Shown piece by piece: positions 54,725 through 62,868 of a DNA stretch of 64,000 nt. The position numbers were made by a program, and so were the translations under genes. The notes under the pieces were generated by a model, which did not search any database, was not told where the DNA came from, and saw nothing but the letters and a program-made list of their open reading frames with translations. The stretch comes from Streptomyces sp. CG1 (GTDB lineage Bacteria; Actinomycetota; Actinomycetes; Streptomycetales; Streptomycetaceae): NCBI RefSeq assembly GCF_041080625.1, contig NZ_CP163518.1, positions 1,178,001 to 1,242,000 on the forward strand, read 5' to 3'. Each line of letters opens with the position of its first letter. Positions within the stretch are counted from its first letter, which is position 1.

Positions 54725-55744
54725 CTGCACGAACCGTGCCGGGTACCCGAACTCCGTCAGATGCGTGATGTAGCTGTGCCGCAGGCAGTGCAGGTCCAGG
54801 TCCTCGTCCAGACCACCGTCGGTCCGGGCCGCGACGAACGCCTCGTTGATCGAACGAGGCGAAAGACGTCCCACCCGCTCGGTCACCCACAGCGCCGGAT
54901 GCCGACCCGGTGAAAAAGCGGGCCGGATCTCCTCGATCCACTCGCCCAGGACGTCCACCGCCCAGTCCATCTCCGGCACCAGCAGCACCGACCTGCGCTT
55001 GGGAGGAGCCCCCTTGGACGACTTGCCGTACCGGACCGTCATGCTCCCGAAGCGGTCGAACTCCGGAGCCGAGCGGCTGCGTCGCAGATCGACCAGATCC
55101 ACCCGCGACGACTCCGTCCGCCGGGTGCCGTAGGCGTAGATGGTCTTGAGGACGGCGGCGTCCCGCAGAGCGGTGAGCACGCCCTTCCTGCCCTGGCCAC
55201 GGATCTTTTTCACCCGCGCGTCCGCCGCGTCGAACAGCGCCTGCACCTCGTCGTAATCCAGCGGGCGCCTGCGCGGATCGCCCTCGTACTCCACCGCGTG
55301 CAGGACCGAGTTGCCCTCGTGGAAGATCTCTTGGGGCGCCTCGCCGAACCGATCCAGGCACAACTCCACCCAGCCGTAGCGCGCATCCAGCAGGTACTCG
55401 ACGAACAAGGCGATCATCACCTCGTAGGTACGAGCAGTGGAGAGCTGGATCGGCTTCAGCCCGCTCCGCAGATCAGCGATGAACGCCTCACCGTCCGCCG
55501 GCGTCCACTGCCACGGATACAGTCCCGTGAACTCACCCATCCGCTCGACCAGACGCAGCCGCGATCCGATCGTCTCCTTCTGTAGGACCCGAGCAGCCTG
55601 CTGCCTCGCCCAACCCTCACGCATCGCCGAGAACATCGCCGGTTCGGGATCGAGGTGGACGACGTTGGATGCCAGCGCGAGCGGTGCCGCACCAGGAGCC
55701 TCAGTGATCACCCTCCTGTTGTATCTGACACAACATCGATGCAT
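54725..55744 (-). pseudogene. Integrase N-terminal fragment, interrupted by Tn554-like element
   Basis: Codes for the first about 340 residues of a Streptomyces tyrosine integrase: helical N-domain (MREGWARQQAARVLQKETIG), RRPLDYDEVQALFDAAD, box I region in TIYAYGTRRTESS, and DLHCLRHSYITHLTEFG (box II). It should continue with the GH...Y box, but after FVQ the sequence changes to transposon end. The missing part lies at 50582-50713. Start codon uncertain: ATG 55744 or GTG near 55710, the latter with AGGAGG immediately before it. Confidence 0.8.
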
Positions 55745-56916
55745 CTGATCCTTGTCAGCAGGTCACCGCTACGAGTGATCCCACAACTGCCGCAATTGCC
55801 GGGCCGTTGACCAGCGTGATTGACACACGCCCCACGCCGTAGCGTGTTGCGGCTGATGCAATTCCTCCTGTTTAGACGGAAGAACCAGTCGCCGTGCACC
55901 GGGCTGTAGGTGATGTAGTCGACGTTGGCGTCATTGCCGCCGCCGTTGTAGCCGCCGACGCTGCCGACGATCACACCGGTGCCGGAGGCCGTGTCGATCT
56001 TCGAGAACCAGGGGCCGCCCGAGACGCCGCCGTACATGCCCCGGCACAGGGCCTGGATCTGGTAGAAGCCGGACAGGGCCCGGGTCTGGACCGGACAGCG
56101 GACAGCGTGGTCCTCCGAGTCGTGCGCGGCCTTGGGGTAACCGACCATCGTCAGGTTGTTGTTGTAACCCGGAGTACGGGCGAGGGTGTTGGCGCCCACC
56201 ACGTCCTGTGCGTTCTTGCCGCTGGGCGAGACCGCGAGGCTGCCGAAGGCGAAGTCCAGGTCCGAGACCTTGCTCTTGATCTGGTGCCCCGCCGGATACC
56301 GGTTGTCCACGAACCAGTGGCCGACGCGGTAGAACCCGTACTCCTGCTTGTCCAGCGGGTACTCGGTGCGGTACCAGGGCACGAACACCGCCTTGCCGCC
56401 GGCGCAGTGCCCCGCGGTGAGGATCAGGTTGTGTCCCGGGCTCTCCACCACGCTGGCCGTGCACTCGTGCGCCTGCATCTCGCCGGTGGTCGGGTCCTTG
56501 TCATAGCTGAAGAGGGTGCCGACCGACTTCATGCCGAGGAAGTGCTCGGCGGTCGGCATGCTCGCTGCCAGTCCCCGCTGCTGGACATTGGCGTTCGGGG
56601 TTACCTTGCGCTTGGCGGGGTCGACCGCCGAAGCCATGCGCTGGGGCGTCCAGAATTTGAGGGCGTCCGCGTCCGTCCAGCCGCTCTTGTCGGTCGGCTT
56701 GGCAGTGGGCAGACCCTTGCTCGGGGAAGGCGAGGGCAGTTTCGGCGCCGGGGTCGCACCGTGCCTCGCGCCAACGGAGGGCGTGCCTACGGGGGTTGGG
56801 ACGGGTCTCTGCTTGCCGCCGTCGGCGTGGGCGAGCGCGGAGCCGCCCGTCAGGAACACCGCGGCGCTGACTGCCGAAACGGCGATGCGCTGTATTCGTG
56901 TGCGTGAGGTACGCAA
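55708..56916 (-). CDS. Secreted trypsin-like serine protease, foreign 3' end
   Basis: A 402-residue exported protein. The signal peptide spans about 1-32 (AVSAVSAAVFLTGGSALAHA). A Pro/Ser/Lys-rich linker follows to about 80. The protease domain has the catalytic triad in LTAGHC, SDLDFAFG and GVSGGPWF, and ends with YSPVHGDWFFRL. After that, residues about 350-402 look unrelated (CISRNTLRRGACVN) and overlap the integrase start. The original C-terminus was probably replaced when the integrating element landed near 55865. Catalytic residues are all intact, so activity may survive. Confidence 0.85.
   Translation of the reverse strand: MRTSRTRIQRIAVSAVSAAVFLTGGSALAHADGGKQRPVPTPVGTPSVGARHGATPAPKLPSPSPSKGLPTAKPTDKSGWTDADALKFWTPQRMASAVDPAKRKVTPNANVQQRGLAASMPTAEHFLGMKSVGTLFSYDKDPTTGEMQAHECTASVVESPGHNLILTAGHCAGGKAVFVPWYRTEYPLDKQEYGFYRVGHWFVDNRYPAGHQIKSKVSDLDFAFGSLAVSPSGKNAQDVVGANTLARTPGYNNNLTMVGYPKAAHDSEDHAVRCPVQTRALSGFYQIQALCRGMYGGVSGGPWFSKIDTASGTGVIVGSVGGYNGGGNDANVDYITYSPVHGDWFFRLNRRNCISRNTLRRGACVNHAGQRPGNCGSCGITRSGDLLTRIRCIDVVSDTTGG
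55717..55735. promoter_or_regulatory. Inverted repeat at integrase start
   Basis: TGTTGT and ACAACA arms separated by 7 bases (TGTTGTATCTGACACAACA). It overlaps the possible start region of the integrase and could be an operator for the element's HTH regulator or a recombinase arm site. Confidence 0.35.
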
Positions 56917-57761
56917 GGAAGAACGTTCCTGCTCATGAGGAAACTCCGGACGGGATCGACCGGAGAAGTCTGGAATGCCCGGGAGGAGCCGGCCAGGAGA
57001 AGGCGTTGCGCCGTGGGCGCCGCATGGTTCGCCCTACACAGTTCACGTGACCGTCCAGGTCACCACCCCGTTGCCCCCGAGCCAGCCGGGGCGGGCGGGG
57101 GAACCGTAACCGACAGCCGCCAGGTGGCGAGCATGGCATGACAAACAACCGGAAGGCGCACAAAGCCAGTTACGGCATAAGCGGTCAAATCACGGCGAGA
57201 TGTGCATGCCGCGCTGAAGGTCCCAAGTTCCTGGCCATGTGGCCTGGTGCAGGTATGTCAACCCGTCAATTCGATGCAGCCCTTTCCCCGGCAGGGGTTA
57301 AGGATCTCGCGATCTCGCGGCCTTGCCGTTAGCACACAGTCCACAACGCACTTCGCACAGAGAGCACGACTCGCCATGTGGGGCATCGGCCCGGCATGAA
57401 CCAACGGGGGCCGATAGGCAGGGCTTCCGGACGGACACTGCCGCCCTCGTGGAGACGATCCGCCGCTTCCTCGCCAACGCCCGACGCGCCGAAATGACCG
57501 CGCCCCATGCACCTGGTGACCACTAGGTTCTCTCTGGTGGGTTACGCGCGGAGCCAGAGTCGGATGGCCGTGGCGGTCACGGTGCCGTGACCGTTGCTGC
57601 CGTACGCCTCTGGCTCCGTCCGTGACTCCCGAGTCTCCAGTGGCTGCGTGCGAACTGCTCAGAAAGACGCCGTCGTCACCCGAATCTAGGACAGCTGGTG
57701 TCCGCGATCCTGCCTAGCTTGGCATCCAATAGCGCAGGGCAAGCGCGAAATGGGAGTGGCC
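56917..57761. other. Long intergenic stretch, no convincing gene
   Basis: About 845 bases. Short open frames exist on both strands but show no domain, ribosome-binding site or protein-like composition. The left part must carry the protease promoter, and the right part the promoter of the hydrolase gene. Confidence 0.45.
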
Positions 57762-58499
57762 ATGGCAGAGATCGTTCTGGTTCCCGGGTTCTGGCTCGGA
57801 GCGTGGGCATGGGAAGAAGTGACACCGGAGCTGAGGGCAGCGGGACATGACGTCTACCCACTCACGCTGACCGGACTGGCCGACCGGGCAGCCGAGGCCA
57901 CCCCCGATGTGGACGTCTACACACACGTAGATGACATCGTCCGACTCATCGACGACAACGATCTGAGGGATGTGGTGCTGGTCGGGCACAGCGGAGCAAA
58001 CCTGCCGGTTACGGGTGCCGCAGACCGGATCCCGGAGCGGATCGCACGGATCGTATATGTGGACGCCGGACCATTGCCCGGCGGCATGGCTGTGATCGAC
58101 TTCAATAAGCCCCAGACGCAGGAGGAGTGGCGCAAGCAGGTCGCGGAACAGGGAGACGGCTTGCAGTTGCCAGTACCGGCGTTCGACCCGGCAGCGGACC
58201 CGGACAACTTGGCAGGCATCACCAACGAACAACTCGTGCGCATAGTCAAGTTGGCCACACCTCAGCCATTCGCGACCGCCACTCGCCCCCTGAACCGGCC
58301 TACGGTGCCGCCGGACGCGCACTGCTCGGTGATCGCCTCAACGTTCACTCCCGAACAGGTGCGCATGTTGGCCGACACCGGCAACCCAGTCTTCGAACCG
58401 ATGGCCGCAATGGACCTGCGCCACCTGCCAACCGGGCACTGGCCGATGTTCTCCCGGCCGATCGAACTGGCATCACTGCTGGACGAGATCGCTCGCTGA
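57762..58499 (+). CDS. Alpha/beta hydrolase
   Basis: A 245-residue alpha/beta-hydrolase. Oxyanion region LVPGFWLGAWAWEEV near residue 5, nucleophile elbow GHSGAN near 73, and catalytic His in LPTGHWPMFSRP near 225. The lid region carries several Pro and Asp. It resembles small esterase/methyl-salicylate-esterase-like enzymes; the substrate is unknown. ATG 57762 is preferred because GGGAG precedes it. Confidence 0.88.
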   Translation: MAEIVLVPGFWLGAWAWEEVTPELRAAGHDVYPLTLTGLADRAAEATPDVDVYTHVDDIVRLIDDNDLRDVVLVGHSGANLPVTGAADRIPERIARIVYVDAGPLPGGMAVIDFNKPQTQEEWRKQVAEQGDGLQLPVPAFDPAADPDNLAGITNEQLVRIVKLATPQPFATATRPLNRPTVPPDAHCSVIASTFTPEQVRMLADTGNPVFEPMAAMDLRHLPTGHWPMFSRPIELASLLDEIAR

Positions 58500-58596
58500 C
58501 CAGGGCTACGCTCGCCAGGAGCTCGCCTTGAGCCTTCGAACAGCCGCGCGGGCAAGGACCACCAGCCATCCGAACGACCCATCGGACACTGCCTAA

Positions 58597-59439
58597 GTGT
58601 GGTGGGACGCGCTCGGCAACTACGTCGCCAGCCTCGGCTACCGCACCGGCGACCCCGCCTACGAGAAGTGGTGGGCGACCAGCGCACGGCGCACCCACCT
58701 GGTCGGCAAGGGCGTCGTGCGATTCCACGCCGTGTACTGGCCAGCGATGCTGCTGTCGGCCGGGCTGCCGCTGCCCACCGACATCCTGGTCCACGACTAC
58801 CTCACTATCGACGGCCGCAAGATCAGCAAATCCGGTGGGGCCACCGTCGACCCGGTCGCCCTGACCGCCGCGTACGGCACCGACGCGGTGCGCTGGTGGC
58901 TGCTGCGCGAGGTTCCACGCGTCGGGGACGCCGACTTCACCCCCGACCGGCTGATCGCCCGCGCAGATGCGGACTTCGCCGGACGGCTGGGCAACCTCGT
59001 CCACCGCATCGTGACGATGGTCCACCGCTACCGCAGCGGGTCAGTGCCCACGCTCGGCACTGACCGGTTCGCCGTGGCGACGCTGCTGGACGTGTGCGGG
59101 AAGGCTCCCGCCCGGATCGACGCCGCGCTGAACGACTCCGACTTCCGCCGCGCCACGGGCGCCGCCTGGGGCATCGTGGAGGAGGCCAACCGCTGCATCG
59201 ACGCCACCCGCCCCTGGGAACTGGCCCGAGCGGAACGGCAGGGCAACGCCGACGCGGCCGAACGCCTCGATGCAGTCCTCGCCTCACTGGTCACGGCGTG
59301 CCGGGTCCTGGCGGAGGAGCTGCGGCCGTTCATTCCGGACGCCGCGGCCCGCATCGCGCAGCAGGTGACGTCCGTCGACGGCAGCCTGCCGGCCTCGACG
59401 CCACTCTTCCGCCGCCTCCAGCAGGAACAGCACGCCTAA
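58597..59439 (+). pseudogene. Methionyl-tRNA synthetase, C-terminal half only
   Basis: 280 residues of a class I methionyl-tRNA synthetase. It starts at WWDALGNYVASLGY and contains the KISKS loop (DGRKISKSGG near 75), AYGTDAVRWWLLREVP and the anticodon-binding helical domain (EEANRCIDATRPWELARAE). The HIGH motif and the whole N-terminal half are absent, and an in-frame TAA lies immediately upstream. It cannot aminoacylate tRNA alone. Probably a decayed second copy; intact paralogues can give resistance to synthetase inhibitors. Confidence 0.85.
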
Positions 59440-59531
59440 CCCCCGCCGCACTGGCATCGGCTGGTCGCGCACGGGGGTGATGGCTCGGTCAGGGATCATA
59501 GAGGGAGGCGCGGGGTCAGGGAGTTCCTCGT

Positions 59532-60080
59532 ATGGGCCGCCCCAACCGCGCCACCCGGGCCGCCATCACCCAGCGCCGAGCTGACGCGATCGATCTGAAG
59601 CTCGCCGGCGTCGACTGGCTCACGATCGGCCGCAAGCTCGCAGCCGACCCGGCCATCAACTCCGACGGGATCGCCTACCCGCAGGGCTACGGCATCGACA
59701 AGTACCGCCGTGGCCTGGAGCCGCCGAACGACAAGCGGCTGATCGAACTCGCCTGCAAGGACGTCTCCAAGGCCCTCAACGAGCGCACTACGGCCTTGGA
59801 AGAGAACACCGACGAACTCCGGCAGCTCATGGTGGAGCGGCTGGAACGTCTGTTCTTCGGCGTCTACCGTGCCGCGATCCGAAACGGCGACTACCAGGCC
59901 GTCGACCGAGCGGTACGGATTATCGAGCGCAGCAGCCGACTCCTTGGTCTCGACCGGCCCGTCCGCACCGAACTGTCCGGCCCTGACGGGACCGCGGTCA
60001 AGGTGGAAGCCGCAGGCCTGGAGGAGCTCGAGCATCTGATCAATCTTGCGGGCAGCCCGCGCGGGGATGGGGAGGCCTGA
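59532..60080 (+). CDS. Phage terminase small subunit-like protein
   Basis: A 182-residue protein with an N-terminal HTH-like region (TRAAITQRRADAIDLKLAGV, LTIGRKLAADP) and a central coiled-coil (NERTTALEENTDELRQLMVE). It stands directly before, and overlaps, a terminase large-subunit gene, the normal place of the DNA-recognising small subunit. The family match is by context and general features. Confidence 0.75.
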   Translation: MGRPNRATRAAITQRRADAIDLKLAGVDWLTIGRKLAADPAINSDGIAYPQGYGIDKYRRGLEPPNDKRLIELACKDVSKALNERTTALEENTDELRQLMVERLERLFFGVYRAAIRNGDYQAVDRAVRIIERSSRLLGLDRPVRTELSGPDGTAVKVEAAGLEELEHLINLAGSPRGDGEA

Positions 60081-61605
60081 CGAGGCTGCGGTTCTCCAGC
60101 TCTATCGGACGCTTCCCGCTCAGCGCCGTCGTGAAATCGCCGCAGCCTCCACCCCTGAGCTCCGCGCGCAACTCGTCCGTGTCGAGCGCGAGCTGGCCAT
60201 GGACCGCTCCCCCGGTGCGATGGCCGCAGTCCTCACCGGCGGGCGGGAGATGCAGGCCCCGCACCTGGGCCTGATCGACGCCGCGTTTGAGCAGGTCGCC
60301 ACCGGCAAGCCGACCAGGCTGCTGCTGACGATGCCGCCCCGCCACGGCAAGAGCCGACGCGCCGCCCGGTGGGCCCCTCTGTGGTACCTGCGGCGCCGCC
60401 CAGAGCACCGGGTGATGATCGCCTCCTACTCTTCCGATCTCGCCGACGATCACGGCCGGTGGATCAGGGACGCGATCCTCACCTACGGCCCGCAACTCGA
60501 CATCAGGCTGCGGCCCGGCTCCTCCGCCGCGAACAGGTTCGACCTCGCCAGCACGGAGGGCGGCGCGGTCATGGCCGGTGTCGGCGGTGGCCTCACCGGC
60601 AAGGGCGCCCACCTGGCCGTAGTCGACGACCCGATCAAGGACGCTGCGGAAGCCTCCTCGCCCACGATGCGGAAGCGACTGTGGGAGTGGTGGCAGGCCG
60701 TCCTGCTGACCCGTATCGAGCCGGGCGGCTCGGTGATCCTCATCCAGACACGCTGGGACGAGGACGACCTCGCCGGACGGGTCCTCGCCGAGGAAGGTGA
60801 CCGGTGGACGGTCATCGACCTGCCCGCCCTCGCGCTGTCCGAGGACGACGCTCTCGACCGGCCTATAGGTGCCCCTCTCTGGCCAGAGCGGTACGACGTC
60901 GACGCGCTCGCCGAGATCCGCCGCTCTGTCGGCGAACGCGTCTGGTGGAGCCTGTACATGCAGCAGCCGCGCCCGCAGGACGGCGGTGTGTGGCAGTGGC
61001 CGTGGATCACCAACAACCGCATCAGCGCCAGCCAGTTCCGAGGCGTCGATCTGGCGCGCATCGTGGTCGCGGTCGACCCGGCCGGCGGCGAGTCCGCGGT
61101 CGGCGACGAGACCGGCATCGTGGCTGCGGCCTGTGCCCGTGACGGGCACCTATACGTCCTCGACGACCGCTCCGGCAATCGCGGCGCAGGTGACTGGGGG
61201 CGGGAGACGTGCCTGCTCGCGATCGAGCTACGCGCGGACGCCATCGTGGTGGAGAGCAACTACGGCGGCGACATGTCCCGCCAGATCCTCCATCAGGCCT
61301 GGCAGGAACTCCAGGCCGAGAAACGCACCAAGAACATGCTGATGCCCGCCGTCCTACCGGTCACGGCCAAGCACGGCAAGAGATTGAGGGCGGAGCCGAT
61401 CGCACAGCTCTACGAGCAGGGCCGCGTTCACCATGTCGGTGAATGGCCGGTGCTGGAGCAGCAGATGGTCACGTGGGTGGCCGGCATGGACAGCCCTGAC
61501 CGTATGGATGCCGCAGTGCACGCATTGACGCAGCTGGCGGACCCACAGCGAACCGATGGTGTTACGTCGGCTTATCACGACGGGCGCCTGTCGAGGCGAC
61601 GCTAG
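60067..61605 (+). CDS. Phage terminase large subunit
   Basis: A 512-residue packaging motor. The ATPase part has Walker A TMPPRHGKSRRAAR near residue 90, ASYSSDLADDHGRWI near 125, Walker B HLAVVDDPIKDAAE near 182 and VILIQTRWDEDDLAGR near 223. The RNase-H-like nuclease has VVAVDPAGGE near 335, IVVESNYGGD near 395 and DRMDAAVHAL near the C-terminus as acidic residues. All expected motifs are intact. No portal, capsid or other head genes lie nearby, and the CRISPR array begins 17 bases after its stop. Confidence 0.92.
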   Translation: MGRPDEAAVLQLYRTLPAQRRREIAAASTPELRAQLVRVERELAMDRSPGAMAAVLTGGREMQAPHLGLIDAAFEQVATGKPTRLLLTMPPRHGKSRRAARWAPLWYLRRRPEHRVMIASYSSDLADDHGRWIRDAILTYGPQLDIRLRPGSSAANRFDLASTEGGAVMAGVGGGLTGKGAHLAVVDDPIKDAAEASSPTMRKRLWEWWQAVLLTRIEPGGSVILIQTRWDEDDLAGRVLAEEGDRWTVIDLPALALSEDDALDRPIGAPLWPERYDVDALAEIRRSVGERVWWSLYMQQPRPQDGGVWQWPWITNNRISASQFRGVDLARIVVAVDPAGGESAVGDETGIVAAACARDGHLYVLDDRSGNRGAGDWGRETCLLAIELRADAIVVESNYGGDMSRQILHQAWQELQAEKRTKNMLMPAVLPVTAKHGKRLRAEPIAQLYEQGRVHHVGEWPVLEQQMVTWVAGMDSPDRMDAAVHALTQLADPQRTDGVTSAYHDGRLSRRR

Positions 61606-61621
61606 GCCCGGAGTACTGTGG

Positions 61622-62848
61622 CGGATCACCCCCGCGTCGGCAGGGAGCACTACCGTGGCTGCGGCGTTCTTCCCGACGATCGGATCACCCCCACGTCGGC
61701 GGGGAGCACGGTGACAAGGTTCCGCTCGGTGCCGGAAACGTCGGATCACCCCGCGTCGGCGGGACGCACACCTCGATGACCTGGATGAGGTGGTACGACG
61801 GCGGATCACCCCCGCGTCGGCGGGACGCACCGTACTGGGCCGTCCGTTTGGCACCGTGACCACGGAACACCCCCGCGTCGGCGGGACGCACCGTACTGGG
61901 CCGTCCGTTTGGCACCGTGACCACGGAACACCCCCGCGTCGGCGGGACGCACCGTACTGGGCCGTCCGTTTGGCACCGTGACCACGGAACACCCCCGCGT
62001 CGGCGGGACGCACGACTTCGTCGTTGTAGCCAGCCAACTCTGTGGCGGATCACCCCCGCGTTGGCGGAGAGCACCGCCCTCGGGCAAGTCCCCGTCGATA
62101 CAGGAGCGGATCACCCCCGCGTCGGCGTGGAGCACGACGTGACGTCGGCTCATGTCATCCACATCACCGGCTCACCCCCGCGTCGGCGGGGAGCACCCGA
62201 TCAGCACGGCACAGAACGACCCGAACTACGGATCACCCCCGCGTCAGCGGGGAGCACGAGTCGTCGCGCCCAGTACTCGAAGTCGTGTGCGGATCACCCC
62301 CGCGTCGGCGGGGAGCACGGCTTCCTTGAGCTGCGCATCCTGCCGGATCTCGGATCACCCCCGCGTCGGCGGGGAGCACCATTCAGCCGGGCCAGAGCTA
62401 TACGTTCTCGGCGGATCACCCCCGCGTCGGCGGGGAGCACACCTTCGCCTTGACGTAGGCGAGCCACGCGTCCGGATCACCCCCGCGTCGGCGGGGAGCA
62501 CGCCAGCTGCTGCATGTTCTCCGGGTACACGGACGGATCACCCCCGCGTCGGCGGGGAGCACGGCCAGCCCGGGGACGAAGGAGAAGATCCCGGCGGATC
62601 ACCCCCGCGTCGGCGGGGAGCACGCGACAGGCTGCGAGAGATCGTGGCGTCTGTCCGGATCACCCTCGCGTCGGCGGGGAGCACGGGAAGCTCAGCTGCC
62701 TCTTCGCCTCGGCGAGCGGATCACCCCCGCGTCGGCGGGGAGCACACCAGTGGTGGCGAAGCCGGGAGGATTGAACACGGATCACCCCCGCGTCGGCGGG
62801 GAGCACTCGAGGTAGCTGCGACACTCCGCGCGGGCCATCGGATCACCC
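61622..62848 (-). CRISPR. Type I-E-like CRISPR array, 20 full repeats plus one cut repeat
   Basis: Repeats of 29 bp with a 61-bp period and mostly 32-bp spacers. On the plus strand the repeat begins CGGATCACCCCCGCG and ends GGCGGGGAGCAC; read on the minus strand it has the GTGCTCCCCGC start and GGGTGATCCG end of actinobacterial type I-E repeats. Repeats are nearly identical at the right end (62229-62806) and increasingly altered at the left (61622-62135), so the leader lay on the right and transcription runs leftward. The last repeat, at 62839-62848, keeps only its 10 leader-distal bases. Three spacers (61831, 61892, 61953) are identical. No cas genes are in the window. Confidence 0.95.
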
Positions 62849-62868
62849 TGTCGCCAGTCTCTGAAAAG

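Noticed and set aside
55894..56907. 337-codon plus-strand frame opposite the serine protease
   Set aside because: Val/Gly/Ala-rich shadow; the minus strand has signal peptide and catalytic triad.
56917..57761. Small genes in the gap before the alpha/beta hydrolase
   Set aside because: Several short frames exist on both strands but none shows a start signal or protein-like composition.
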